Below, piece by piece: positions 17,276-25,463 of a DNA stretch of 64,000 nucleotides. Made by a program: the position numbers and the translations under genes. The notes beneath the pieces are model-generated. The model did no database searches. It was not told where the DNA came from and saw nothing but the letters and a program-made list of their open reading frames with translations. Origin of the DNA: SHVO01 sp050246995. GTDB taxonomy: Bacteria > Pseudomonadota > Alphaproteobacteria > Rhodospirillales > Rhodospirillaceae. Every line of letters begins with the position of its first letter. The first letter of the stretch is position 1. The stretch is from contig JBFWVA010000004.1 of assembly GCA_050246995.1 (NCBI GenBank), positions 1 through 64,000 on the forward strand, written 5' to 3'.

Positions 17276-18163
17276 ATGGACGCCGATGCATCGACATGGA
17301 CCTACCTCGCGGGCCTGAACAGATGGGCGCTGTATGCACTCATGCTTCTGGGAGCGGGCTCCGCCGTCTTCGTCGTCCTGACGCCGATGCCGGCGCGCAT
17401 CGCCGCCATCGCGATGCGCGCCGTAAGAGCCTTCGCGCCGCTCACGGCGGTGAGCTTCATCATCGCGGTCGGGCTTGGCGGCGCCGAGATCATGACAGGT
17501 ACCGTGGACATTCTTTGGTCGCCAGATACCTGGTCGATGGGAGCGAGCACGTCCCTTGGAAAGAGTTCGGCGCTCGGCGTGCCCGCCATGGCGCTTTTGT
17601 GGGCTGGGGCGTTTTTCGGGCGCAAACCTTTTCTCGTGGCCGGCGCCACCGGCGGAATACTGAGCTTCCTTCTGACAGGCCACGCCGCAACGGCGGAGCC
17701 CGCCTGGCTCATGGCGCCTGCCGTTGCGCTGCATCTCCTAGGCGCGGCGTATTGGCTTGGGGCGTTAGCACCCCTCCACGGCGGCACGCGCGACATTGAC
17801 CCTGGCGCGGCGGGGGCATTGATCACAGCTTTTTCCGTGCGCGCGCTGTGGCTGGTCTTCGCCATTGTCGTGTCAGGGATCGTGATCAGCTGGGTACAAC
17901 TCGCAACACCGGCGGCGATCGCGACGAGTACCTATGGTGTGCGCCTCGCGGTAAAGCTCGCACTCTTTGCGGGCCTGATTGTGTTGGCTGCGTACAACAA
18001 GCTGGTCCTGACGCCGCGCATCGTTGCGGGCGAGTCCGAGGCATTCGATGGCTTGCGCAAAATCATCCGCGTGGAATTTGTGCTGATCCTCCTCGTGATT
18101 GGAGCCGCAGCCTCGCTCACTCTTACCGAGCCACCCCGCACACAGCAAAGTCACACGCGCTGA
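17276..18163 (+). CDS. copD: Copper-resistance inner-membrane protein CopD
   Basis: 295 residues, mostly hydrophobic with about eight membrane segments; conserved features include the SLGKSSALGVPAM region, LLTGHAATAEP and HLLGAAYWLGALAPL with membrane His residues. Works with CopC to move copper across the inner membrane. Last gene of the plus-strand operon; a long hairpin follows at 18223. Confidence 0.88.
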   Translation: MDADASTWTYLAGLNRWALYALMLLGAGSAVFVVLTPMPARIAAIAMRAVRAFAPLTAVSFIIAVGLGGAEIMTGTVDILWSPDTWSMGASTSLGKSSALGVPAMALLWAGAFFGRKPFLVAGATGGILSFLLTGHAATAEPAWLMAPAVALHLLGAAYWLGALAPLHGGTRDIDPGAAGALITAFSVRALWLVFAIVVSGIVISWVQLATPAAIATSTYGVRLAVKLALFAGLIVLAAYNKLVLTPRIVAGESEAFDGLRKIIRVEFVLILLVIGAAASLTLTEPPRTQQSHTR

Positions 18164-18222
18164 GCTGATGGGAGGAACGTATGCGGATCGCATGCGTTGG
18201 CGCGCAAGTCACAGGTGGCGCC

Positions 18223-18260
18223 ACGGCCGTGAGCGTCAATGCGACGCTCACGGCCGTATT
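18223..18260. terminator. Bidirectional intrinsic terminator between copD and the copper ATPase gene
   Basis: Perfect 15-bp inverted repeat (ACGGCCGTGAGCGTC, loop AATGC, then its complement at 18243-18257) followed by ATTTTAG. It separates convergent genes. Confidence 0.85.
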
Positions 18261-20663
18261 TTAGGTGTCCAGACGAACGACACGCAAACGCAGTGAATTT
18301 GCGATCACGCTCACCGAGGACAACGCCATCGCAGCGGCCGCAATGATCGGTGACAAGAGGATGCCAAAAATCGGGTAGAGCACGCCGGCGGCAATCGGCA
18401 CGCCGGCTGCATTGTAGACGAAGGCGAAGAAGAGGTTTTGCCGTATATTTCTCATCGTTGCCTGAGACAATTGTCGAGCACGAACGATCCCGACCAAGTC
18501 CCCCTTTATAAGGGTCACGCCCGCGCTTTCCATCGCGACATCTGTGCCCGTACCCATCGCCACACCAACATCCGCGGCGGCAAGCGCGGGCGCATCGTTC
18601 ACCCCGTCGCCCGCCATCGCAACTACGCGGCCACTCGCCTTGAGGCGTTGAACGACGGCGCTCTTCTGATCGGGTAACACTTCAGCTGCGACTTCCGAAA
18701 TATCGAGGCGCCGCGCGACCGCTTCCGCGGTGGTGCGGTGGTCCCCTGTAAGCATCACCACATGGACACCCTGCTGCTTGAGGGCCGCAAGGGCCGCCGG
18801 TGTCGTGGCTTTAATGGGATCTGCAATTGCGATCACCCCCGCCGCGCGGTTGTCGACGGAGACGTAGATGGCCGTTGCGCCGTCGGCGCGAAGCTTGTCG
18901 GCCGCTCCCCGCAGTCCGGAGACGTCGATGTCGAGGCTCGTAAGAAAGGCATCCTGTCCCAACACAACCTTCTTTCCACCGACGGTGCCGACCGCGCCTT
19001 TTCCTGTGGGAGAATCAAAGTCGGTTACGACAGGAATGCTCAGGCCGCGCCGCTGCGCTGAATTTACAATCGCAAGCGCCAAGGGATGCTCACTTGCCTG
19101 TTCCACGCCCGCTGCAAGCTGCAAGATATCGTTCTCAAGCATGCCCTGCTCGGCCAAGATTGCAGTGACGGAAGGTTTGCCTTCGGTCAACGTTCCGGTC
19201 TTGTCGACGACAAGCGTGTCGATCTTTTCCATGCGCTCCAATGCTTCGGCATTCTTGATCAGAACGCCGTGTTGCGCGCCGCGACCGACGCCGACCATGA
19301 TTGACATGGGCGTTGCCAAACCAAGCGCACACGGGCACGCGATGATCAGAACGGCCACGGCCGCAACGAGGCCATAGGAAAACCTCGGCTCGGGCCCAAA
19401 CACCACCCAAGCGGCGAAAGCGGCAAGCGCGATCCCGATCACGAGTGGAACGAACCAAGACGAGACCTGATCGGCCATGCGCTGGATCGGAGCGCGACTG
19501 CGCTGCGCATCGGCGACCATCTGGACAATGCGCGCAAGCATCGTCTCGTGGCCGACCTTTTCGGCCGTGATCACGAGAGCACCGGTTTGATTGATGGTGC
19601 CCCCGATCACGGATGCATTTATCTCCTTGGTGACAGGCATGGACTCGCCGGTAACCATGCTTTCATCGATCGACGACCGTCCTTCGACGACTTTGCCGTC
19701 AACCGGCACTTTCTCACCGGGACGGACTCGCAGGCGATCACCGACCCCTATGAGATCCAGCGCCACTTCCTGTTCCGTACCATCCGCAGAAATGCGGCGC
19801 GCCACCTTCGGCGCGAGTTTGAGAAGAGCTTTGATCGCACCGGACGTCTGCTCGCGCGCACGAAGCTCAAGGACCTGACCTAAAAGCACGAGCACGGTAA
19901 TGACGGCCGAGGCTTCAAAATAGACCGCGACGGCCCCCTCTGCTGAACGGAATGCTGCCGGAAAGACGCCGGGAAAGACCGCAGCCACAACGCTGTATAT
20001 CCACGCGACACCCGTCCCCATGGCGATCAAAGTGAACATGTTCAGCTTGCGCGTCACGACCGACTGCCAGCCGCGGACGAAGAAAGGCCAGCCGGCCCAC
20101 AGCACGACCGGAGTCGCCAGGGCGAATTGCAGCCACGTCGCGAATTGCGCCGAAATATAGTGATGCAGATCGAAGAGATGGCCGCCCATCTCCACCACAA
20201 CGACCGGGAGCGCCAAGACGAGGCCGATCCAGAAGCGCCGGGTCATGTCGGCAAGTTCAGGATTGGGGCCGCTGTCCGCCGTCACCGCGACCGGCTCAAG
20301 CGCCATGCCGCAGATGGGGCAAGACCCGGGTCCGACCTGTCGAACCTCCGGATGCATCGGACAGGTATAGATCGCGGTTTCATCGGCCGGAGCGGCCAGC
20401 TTAGGAGACAGGTATTTTGCCGGATCCGTCTCGAACTTCGTGCGGCATCCGTTGGAGCAGAAGTAAAATGTTTCGCCCGCGTGCTGCGCCTTATGCTTCG
20501 CCGTGGCGGGGTCGACGTCCATGCCGCACACAGGATCCTTGGCGACCGAAGTCACAGCGGAGGTCCTAGCGTGCCTGGCACAGCATGAGCCGTGCGTGGC
20601 GCCCGGGGCGGCGCCCGCATGATGATCGTGAGCGTGGCTATCGTGAGAATGTTTGTCGGCCAT
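18261..20663 (-). CDS. Copper-exporting P1B-type ATPase with YHS and heavy-metal-binding N-domains
   Basis: 800 residues. N-terminal His-rich tail and CC, a YHS domain (DPVCGMDVDP ... FYFCSNGC), then a heavy-metal-binding segment (YTCPMHPEVRQVGPGSCPIC). The ATPase core has all landmarks: TGES, intramembrane CPC, DKTGTLTEG (phosphorylated Asp), SEHPLALAI and GDGVNDAPAL. Pumps Cu(I) from the cytoplasm. Its promoter region carries two CsoR-like operators shared with the divergent regulator gene at 20737. It lacks the usual GMxCxxC HMA domains. Confidence 0.93.
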   Translation of the reverse strand: MADKHSHDSHAHDHHAGAAPGATHGSCCARHARTSAVTSVAKDPVCGMDVDPATAKHKAQHAGETFYFCSNGCRTKFETDPAKYLSPKLAAPADETAIYTCPMHPEVRQVGPGSCPICGMALEPVAVTADSGPNPELADMTRRFWIGLVLALPVVVVEMGGHLFDLHHYISAQFATWLQFALATPVVLWAGWPFFVRGWQSVVTRKLNMFTLIAMGTGVAWIYSVVAAVFPGVFPAAFRSAEGAVAVYFEASAVITVLVLLGQVLELRAREQTSGAIKALLKLAPKVARRISADGTEQEVALDLIGVGDRLRVRPGEKVPVDGKVVEGRSSIDESMVTGESMPVTKEINASVIGGTINQTGALVITAEKVGHETMLARIVQMVADAQRSRAPIQRMADQVSSWFVPLVIGIALAAFAAWVVFGPEPRFSYGLVAAVAVLIIACPCALGLATPMSIMVGVGRGAQHGVLIKNAEALERMEKIDTLVVDKTGTLTEGKPSVTAILAEQGMLENDILQLAAGVEQASEHPLALAIVNSAQRRGLSIPVVTDFDSPTGKGAVGTVGGKKVVLGQDAFLTSLDIDVSGLRGAADKLRADGATAIYVSVDNRAAGVIAIADPIKATTPAALAALKQQGVHVVMLTGDHRTTAEAVARRLDISEVAAEVLPDQKSAVVQRLKASGRVVAMAGDGVNDAPALAAADVGVAMGTGTDVAMESAGVTLIKGDLVGIVRARQLSQATMRNIRQNLFFAFVYNAAGVPIAAGVLYPIFGILLSPIIAAAAMALSSVSVIANSLRLRVVRLDT

Positions 20664-20677
20664 ATCCGCGCCTCAAA

Positions 20678-20727
20678 ATACCCCTGTGGGGTATATCATC
20701 CCTTGCAAATATACCCCCTACCGGTAT
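20678..20727. promoter_or_regulatory. Two CsoR-type operators between the copper ATPase and csoR
   Basis: ATACCCC-TGT-GGGGTAT at 20678-20694 is a perfect palindrome of the TACCCC/GGGGTA kind bound by CsoR. A second, weaker copy ATACCCC-CTA-CCGGTAT lies at 20711-20727. Together they flank both divergent starts, so the repressor can control the pump and itself. Confidence 0.75.
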
Positions 20728-20736
20728 AGGTCAAGT

Positions 20737-21012
20737 ATGCACAAAAAAGACCCAGGACCGACCCTTAAACGTCTCAAGCGCATCGAAGGTCAGGTCCGCG
20801 GCCTTGCGCGGATGGTCGAGGAAGATCGCTACTGCATCGACATCATTACGCAAATTTCCGCCGTCCGTGCCGCCCTTCGGCGCGTGGAGGACGATCTTCT
20901 TGAAGTGCACGTGTCCCACTGTGTGCAAGGGGCCGTGGACTCGGGCAGCCCGGCCGATCAGAAGAAAAAAATCGCGGAACTCGTCGAGACGCTCCGGCGC
21001 ACAAGTCGTTAG
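20737..21012 (+). CDS. csoR: CsoR/FrmR-family copper-sensing repressor
   Basis: About 91 residues, all-helical. The Cys-His-Cys copper fingerprint is present: YCIDI (Cys) and EVHVSHC (His, then Cys four residues on). KRLKRIEGQVRGLARMVEED is the family N-terminal helix. Divergent from the copper ATPase and facing CsoR-like operators, which supports copper rather than formaldehyde sensing. Confidence 0.92.
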   Translation: MHKKDPGPTLKRLKRIEGQVRGLARMVEEDRYCIDIITQISAVRAALRRVEDDLLEVHVSHCVQGAVDSGSPADQKKKIAELVETLRRTSR

Positions 21013-21366
21013 CCGCCGAGAATTCGTTCTCGCGGACCATCCACGCCAATTGTTTCTAGTCAGCGCGTGCCTTGGGTTGCGGAAGCGATAGACCTGGCAA
21101 ACCGCATGGCATCTGTGTCCGCCATCATCGCGCATTTCATGGGCGCGTCTCCATATGAGAGTGCAAAGGCTATCGGGCCTCAAATGCTGGGTAGTTGAGA
21201 CTCGTCAACCACGGCCACATGCATCGGGCGTAGAAAGCCAAGCGCCAAACTTTGCAAACTCTGTGAGCTAGAATCCTGTCGCGGTTATTGGGCGGGACCA
21301 AAGGCCCGCCTTATTAAATCACCGAGACGTCGGCGGACGCCGACGAACAAATGTGGAATGAGAGAA
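21013..21366. other. Intergenic region up to the prophage junction
   Basis: No recognisable gene. A frame from GTG 21067 to 21198 (43 codons) is open but has no ribosome site or known motif. A hairpin GGCGGG/CCCGCC at 21291-21310 followed by TTATTAAATC may be a terminator. Confidence 0.5.
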
Positions 21367-21411
21367 TGGTGCCCGGAGCCGGAGTTGAACCAGCGACACG
21401 CGGATTTTCAA
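21367..21411 (-). other. tRNA-Phe 3' remnant: prophage attachment site (left junction)
   Basis: Read on the minus strand this is the last 45 nt of a tRNA-Phe: TTGAAAATCCGC (GAA anticodon and 3' side of its stem), variable loop, a TTCAA T-loop and CTCCGGGCACCA. Right of 21411 the match to a tRNA stops abruptly (no 5' half). This is what integration into the 3' half of tRNA-Phe leaves at the distal junction; the intact tRNA-Phe should stand at the other end, beyond the window. Confidence 0.85.
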
Positions 21412-21483
21412 GCCTTCCTCACTCTATATATACCAACGGCTTAACCTCCGCCGGAACCACAGCGGAACCATCTAGTTTTTCCA

Positions 21484-21894
21484 ATGGCTTGGGCCCACTT
21501 TCCGCCCATGCCGCTCTTCGAAGAAGACGCCCACCTCTGTGAGCTTTACGAGGTCCTGGACTACACGATTGCCGGGCTAAAGGCATCGCGGCATACGCAC
21601 CTGCACATCTTTTGCCGGCGGTGCAAAAACTCCGCTGAACCGAACATCGCCGAACTCAACTGGCCCGACCATTGGCACCTGGGCGACCTCGCGCGCCGCT
21701 TCGTATGCCAGGCGGCCCTGCCGGAGGCTCAGGGCGGCGGCCGCTGCGGCGCGCGCTTCCCACGCATCGAGGCCTACCGCTTTTCGCCCTACGGCCCGGG
21801 GCTCTCGTTCAGCACCTGGGGCGGCGGATCGGCCAGCTACCGGGGCGCCGTGCGGGCGCCGGACTACCAGCTTGTGAAAGGCCGCAAGCGATAG
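21484..21894 (+). CDS. Hypothetical protein with zinc-ribbon-like cysteines
   Basis: 136 residues. C-x-x-C (IFCRRCK) near residue 44 and later single cysteines (RFVCQ, GRCGARF) resemble small phage/alphaproteobacterial zinc-ribbon proteins with a GDLARRF linker. No function can be given. The start could also be ATG 21508. It lies just inside the prophage and is followed by a strong terminator. Confidence 0.55.
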   Translation: MAWAHFPPMPLFEEDAHLCELYEVLDYTIAGLKASRHTHLHIFCRRCKNSAEPNIAELNWPDHWHLGDLARRFVCQAALPEAQGGGRCGARFPRIEAYRFSPYGPGLSFSTWGGGSASYRGAVRAPDYQLVKGRKR

Positions 21895-21915
21895 CGGACC
21901 TCTGAAACGCAAAAA

Positions 21916-21952
21916 GCGCCCACCCCGGCCGAACCGGAGTGGGCGCGAAAAA
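21916..21952 (+). terminator. Intrinsic terminator
   Basis: Long hairpin GCGCCCACcCCGG / CCGGaGTGGGCGC (one mismatch pair) at 21916-21946, A-rich on both flanks, so it may act in either direction. Confidence 0.75.
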
Positions 21953-22180
21953 CCATTTTAACGATTTTGGGGCGTTCAGACCTTTTTAAGCACCTGGATT
22001 CTGGTGTAATCTGCGATTGGCACTGTGGCGTCTGAACACGGCTTCGGGGCAAGGCTCCCACTGAAAGGTGGGCGACCACTCTCCTGTCGTGCCCTCGATG
22101 AAGTTCGGAACCCGCTGTGCCGCGCGGCCTGCCAGCCGTGCGCGACAGCTATCATGGCGGTGCCTGAAAGGGGTACTGAC

Positions 22181-22270
22181 ATGAGCCCGGAAGTTTACAA
22201 AGCAGCGATGTTGTTCATCGCAGCAGCGACTCTGGTGGTTTCCGCCCTGACCTATATCGCCTCGATGTAG
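22181..22270 (+). CDS. Small single-span membrane peptide
   Basis: 29 residues, MSPEVYKAAM then a hydrophobic helix (LFIAAATLVVSALTYIA). AAAGGGG lies 7 nt upstream. Too short for family assignment; a prophage-end accessory peptide. Confidence 0.4.
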   Translation: MSPEVYKAAMLFIAAATLVVSALTYIASM

Positions 22271-22688
22271 TCTGGGAAAACCCCCGAAGGCCTTTAGATC
22301 TGGACTAAACTTACTGTCCGTCAGTGCAGTCCGAAATAAATAGGTCCGGGTCGTTAACACTCAGAGCCGCGCGCTATGGAGATAACCGCCGGCTCCTCTT
22401 CCAGGTTCCCGCAAATCCCCCGGAAAAAAATGTAGCCCCAGGCTGCCACCTGGGGCTTTAACTTTTTAGGCGTCGTGGGACATTGGGAAGAAAGAGGTCT
22501 GCCCTGAACCCTCAGTTTACGAGCGGATCATAACGCCCATTTCACTTAGGTCAAAACATTTTCATCCTGTAATCTTTGTCACAGAACGCTGTCCTTTCCT
22601 TTGAAAAGCCATAGTTTTTTAACGTTTCGCAAGAGGGCGATGCGCCCTGCGCATAGCTGGAAATTGCGCGCGGGGCGGGTAATAGCAC
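22271..22688. other. Non-coding region with terminator at the prophage left end
   Basis: No coding frame seen. A hairpin AGCCCCAGG/CCTGGGGCT at 22434-22457 followed by TTAACTTTTT is a good plus-strand terminator, and the A/T-rich stretch at 22540-22640 differs from the surrounding base composition. No integrase gene is present here. Confidence 0.5.
22434..22467 (+). terminator. Intrinsic terminator
   Basis: 9-bp stem AGCCCCAGG/CCTGGGGCT, loop CTGCCA, then TTAACTTTTT. Confidence 0.8.
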
Positions 22689-23084
22689 CTACGAGAAGGT
22701 CAAGCCCAGGCACACGGCCAGGAACTTGAGCGCGGCGGGGCGCTGGCTGACCTTAGTGAGAAGGTCCACGAACTGGTCCGGCGTAATGCCGCCGCGGAAC
22801 ACGAGGATATGCGCGATCTGCGTCGCCTCGGAGTTGGTGGCCACGGTCACAAATTTGCCGGTGGGACACGTATAGTCCACTTCGTACACCGTCACGGCCT
22901 CGCCGGCCGCGGCGGGCGGCGGCGCAGGTGCCGGCGCCTCCGCCCCGCGCGCGCCGAAGATCGGAATGAACAGCAGCAGAATCACGATCGTCAGAAACGT
23001 GGCCAGCACCACCTTCTTGCCCAGGCCCTTCTCCCAATCGTCGAAGAAGCGATCGACTTTGTCGGTCAGTCCGTAGCCGCTCAT
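22689..23084 (-). CDS. Hypothetical membrane-anchored phage protein
   Basis: 131 residues: short cytoplasmic N-terminus, one membrane helix (VVLATFLTIVILLLFIPIFG, about residues 25-44), an Ala/Pro linker and a small external domain (TVYEVDYTCPTGKFVTVATN). Last gene of the leftward late operon, after the spanin genes. Function unknown. Confidence 0.6.
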   Translation of the reverse strand: MSGYGLTDKVDRFFDDWEKGLGKKVVLATFLTIVILLLFIPIFGARGAEAPAPAPPPAAAGEAVTVYEVDYTCPTGKFVTVATNSEATQIAHILVFRGGITPDQFVDLLTKVSQRPAALKFLAVCLGLTFS

Positions 23085-23087
23085 GGG

Positions 23088-23402
23088 TCAGTCCTTTTCG
23101 GTGATGTTGACGCCGGCGCAGGCGGGCGCGGCGAGGATGGCGGCGACAGATGCCAGGTCACGGCGGCACTCCGCCCCGGCCTTGGTGATCGCCACGACGG
23201 CAAGCGCGCCGATACGGTCCGTCGCCGTGGACAGATCGGGCCGCGGCGGCTCATCGGCACAGGTGAGAAGGGACGCGGGCACATGGCAGCGCTCCACGAT
23301 CGTGCGTTCAGGGATCTCCGGCGGCCGGTGTCCGCAGGCCGCTAAAAGCGTCGCGCATGACAGGAGACAGAAGGCGGTCGTTCGTTTCATCGTGCGGCGC
23401 AT
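23088..23402 (-). CDS. Outer-membrane spanin subunit (Rz1-like lipoprotein)
   Basis: 104 residues (or 100 from ATG 23390). Lipoprotein signal with lipobox LLAAC followed by a Pro-rich GHRPPEIPERT stretch, as in Rz1 proteins. Its 5' part overlaps, in another frame, the last 95 bp of the inner spanin gene, the usual embedded arrangement. Fuses the outer to the inner membrane at lysis. Confidence 0.7.
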   Translation of the reverse strand: MRRTMKRTTAFCLLSCATLLAACGHRPPEIPERTIVERCHVPASLLTCADEPPRPDLSTATDRIGALAVVAITKAGAECRRDLASVAAILAAPACAGVNITEKD

Positions 23403-23688
23403 TGGCGATCTGCCTCATAAGGTCGGAATATTTTTCATCGGCCGCGCTCTTGGCGGCTTCGTTCGCGGCCGCGCGCTGCTCGGCGTCGGCCACCTGCGCG
23501 TCCTTGCGCGCGAGGGTGCGCTTGGCCTCATCGGCCGCATGGCGGTTGATGACGGCCACGATCTCCGCCTTGTCGCGCTCGGACCGCAGTTGCTTCACGT
23601 AGAAGAAGCCGGCGGCCGCGAGCCCGAAAAGAAAAAGGCCGCCAATGAGTTTGACGGCCTGTTTGGCGATCCATCCTTGCAGCATCAT
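23308..23688 (-). CDS. Inner-membrane spanin subunit (Rz-like)
   Basis: About 126 residues from ATG 23688 (GGAG 6 nt upstream). One N-terminal membrane helix (LIGGLFLFGLAAAGFFYV) and a long charged coiled coil (RSERDKAEIVAVINRHAADE ... EKYSDLMRQI) match the Rz pattern. Overlaps the endolysin stop by 4 bp and the Rz1-like frame at its 3' end. Confidence 0.72.
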   Translation of the reverse strand: MMLQGWIAKQAVKLIGGLFLFGLAAAGFFYVKQLRSERDKAEIVAVINRHAADEAKRTLARKDAQVADAEQRAAANEAAKSAADEKYSDLMRQIANAPHDETNDRLLSPVMRDAFSGLRTPAAGDP

Positions 23689-24260
23689 CCGAGCTCCATT
23701 TGCCGCCACCATTTGTGGATGCGCTCCACATAGGCCTGGGTTTCGTGCGCGTTCGCGGGGCCGGTCACGGCCGCGAGGCAAGGCGCAATCTGTGGCCAGA
23801 GCTTCGAACCGCCGCACTTGGTTTGCGCTTTCAGGATGTTGCCGGTGCCCGCGTTGTAGGATGCGGCCGCGAGGTCGTGCCGCTCGAGCGGCGTGCGCTG
23901 CGCGGACCAGGTGCGCCGCAGCTTCGCCATGTAATAAGCGCCAGCATCGATGGCCGCGTCATCGTGAGGCGAACCGGCGATGCCGAGTTGCCGCTGCATG
24001 TCCGCCCAGGTCGACGGCATGAACTGCGCGAGGCCGCGCGCGCCGACCGGCGACACCGCGTTCGGATCGAGGCGGCTTTCCTGGTACAGCTGCGCTTTCC
24101 ACAGCTTCCAGTGCGGCAAATCCGGCCACCAGCGTTTCACCGCCTGCTGGATCGGACGGTCGTACTTATCCGTAAATCCAAGCGGCCAGGATGGCGAAGG
24201 CCAGAAGGCGCAGGCCAAAATAACGAGACATGGAAGCAGGATCCGTCTCCATCGTGTCAT
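23685..24260 (-). CDS. Endolysin: exported SLT-type lytic transglycosylase
   Basis: 191 residues. Hydrophobic N-terminus (ILLPCLVILACAFWPSPSW) then a lysozyme-like transglycosylase domain with catalytic Glu61 in YQESRLDP, GARGLAQFMPSTW and AAASYNAGTGNI. The N-terminal segment may act as a signal-anchor-release or cleaved signal. GGGAG stands 7 nt before the ATG, which lies inside the upstream gene (95-bp overlap). Confidence 0.85.
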   Translation of the reverse strand: MTRWRRILLPCLVILACAFWPSPSWPLGFTDKYDRPIQQAVKRWWPDLPHWKLWKAQLYQESRLDPNAVSPVGARGLAQFMPSTWADMQRQLGIAGSPHDDAAIDAGAYYMAKLRRTWSAQRTPLERHDLAAASYNAGTGNILKAQTKCGGSKLWPQIAPCLAAVTGPANAHETQAYVERIHKWWRQMELG

Positions 24261-24459
24261 AGACGTGCTCCCAATCGATCTTGTTTTTCCGGTCGTAGAA
24301 AACGCCCACGCGGTACAGCGAATAAGCCGCCACTGCGAACGTCAGTGTCTTGGATACGAGGCTTAAGGAAATGATGCCGAGGTCTTCGGTCGGCGCCAGG
24401 CTCGCCGCGGATTTTACGGCGGCGGCGACCGTTGCTAGGAGGGTGAGAAGGTCTTCCAT
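24166..24459 (-). CDS. Small membrane protein, putative holin component
   Basis: 97 residues with two likely membrane segments (about 28-48 and 82-96). It ends inside the endolysin gene in another frame. Together with the next two small membrane proteins it forms the part of the lysis cassette where a holin is expected; which one is the holin cannot be told. Confidence 0.5.
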   Translation of the reverse strand: MEDLLTLLATVAAAVKSAASLAPTEDLGIISLSLVSKTLTFAVAAYSLYRVGVFYDRKNKIDWEHVYDTMETDPASMSRYFGLRLLAFAILAAWIYG

Positions 24460-24466
24460 GGGAGTC

Positions 24467-24688
24467 CTAAATATCGATTTTGTGCGCGCGGTAGATGATC
24501 ACCCACGCCGCGATCGCGAGGCCGCCGCCCACCCCGGCGCCGTTGCGGAAATACAGTGCGGGCTCGCCGGCCAGAAGGCCGAACAGCGCGAACAGGATGC
24601 CGAAGGTGATGGCGACGGCGCAGGTGGTCGACACCGTCACAACGGCATCGAGCCGGCGGTTGCCGGCGAAGAGCGGAAAATCATTCAT
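24467..24688 (-). CDS. Small two-span membrane protein, putative holin
   Basis: 73 residues with membrane helices at about 15-38 and 50-66 and a basic C-terminus (YRAHKIDI). Size, topology and location before the endolysin fit a holin; overlaps the upstream gene by 8 bp. Confidence 0.5.
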   Translation of the reverse strand: MNDFPLFAGNRRLDAVVTVSTTCAVAITFGILFALFGLLAGEPALYFRNGAGVGGGLAIAAWVIIYRAHKIDI

Positions 24689-24884
24689 TGTTGTCCATCC
24701 TCCAGGTCATCCACCACATGGCGGCGGAGAAGATGAGACCCAGGATTACGCCGGCCCAAGCGCCGGTGGTGCCCGCGCCGAACGGACCCAGGACGAAAAA
24801 GCCGGCGATGGCCAGCACCGCGCAAGTCAGCGCGGTGCTGGCCAGTCCGATGAGAACGTCGCGCTTCCAGTTGCCCGAAAACAT
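24681..24884 (-). CDS. Small two-span membrane protein, lysis cassette
   Basis: 67 residues: two hydrophobic helices (VLIGLASTALTCAVLAIAGF and WAGVILGLIFSAAMWWM) and an acidic tail MDNNE. Start codon shares one base with the upstream stop. Holin or pinholin candidate. Confidence 0.5.
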   Translation of the reverse strand: MFSGNWKRDVLIGLASTALTCAVLAIAGFFVLGPFGAGTTGAWAGVILGLIFSAAMWWMTWRMDNNE

Positions 24885-25384
24885 CAGGCGGCTTTCTTTC
24901 GCGGCCGTTGGGTGTAGGGCGCCACCGGTTCGGGGTAGCGCGCGAGGATTTCGCGGGCCTTCCCATTCATGCGGGCGACCATCTTGAAGCGCGTCTTCGG
25001 CGGGCGATCGTCGAACTCTTTACCTTGCAACTGCGCGTCGCGGATGACGGAGAGGCACGACAGCGCCTTGGTGACGTGGTGGAGTCCGCTTTCCGGGTCG
25101 ATGTCCTCACCTTCCCACCAGGCCATCAGGTGGCGCATGGCGGCGTCGTAATAGACCGACGACCGCACACCGGCCACGCGGTAGTTATGGCGGCCATATT
25201 TCAGCGCGCCCTCGAGCATGCCGAGGCCCATCTCCATCACCACGGCGGCGGAAACCGTCGACAGCGGGGATTTTGTCAGGCCAATGGCATCCTTGGGGTT
25301 GGTGTCCTTCGTTCCGGAAACAAGAAGCCCGGCACTCTGGCCGGGCTTTTTCTTATTCGACTTACGTTGTGAAGTTCGCCGCAT
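24884..25384 (-). CDS. dATP/dGTP diphosphohydrolase N-terminal-like protein (DUF5664)
   Basis: About 166 residues from ATG 25384 (AAGGAG 11 nt upstream). The core KDTNPKDAIG ... STVSAAVVMEMGLGMLEGAL, KYGRHNYRVAGVRSSVYYDA, HLMAWWEGEDIDPESGLHH resembles the phage family formerly DUF5664, named from memory as dGTP/dATP diphosphohydrolase N-domain. In some phages relatives supply altered nucleotide pools; here no purZ-like gene is seen, so a role in base modification is not supported. It opens the lysis-gene run. Confidence 0.65.
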   Translation of the reverse strand: MRRTSQRKSNKKKPGQSAGLLVSGTKDTNPKDAIGLTKSPLSTVSAAVVMEMGLGMLEGALKYGRHNYRVAGVRSSVYYDAAMRHLMAWWEGEDIDPESGLHHVTKALSCLSVIRDAQLQGKEFDDRPPKTRFKMVARMNGKAREILARYPEPVAPYTQRPRKKAA

Positions 25385-25420
25385 CGGTTGCGTTACTCCT
25401 TCGGGGTGTTGAAAATAAAA

Positions 25421-25440
25421 AACCCGCCTTTCGGCGGGTT
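25421..25440 (-). terminator. Intrinsic terminator after the HNH gene
   Basis: 8-bp stem AACCCGCC/GGCGGGTT, loop of 4, followed on the minus strand by TTTTTATTTTC. It closes the A1-like + HNH pair. Confidence 0.8.
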
Positions 25441-25463
25441 CGGTTGAATGCTGGGAGGAAGGT

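Noticed and set aside
25325..25348. Hairpin AAGCCCGG/CCGGGCTT with a plus-strand T-run
   Set aside because: It points in the plus direction with no plus gene upstream, and lies inside the DUF5664-like coding region, so I did not call a terminator.
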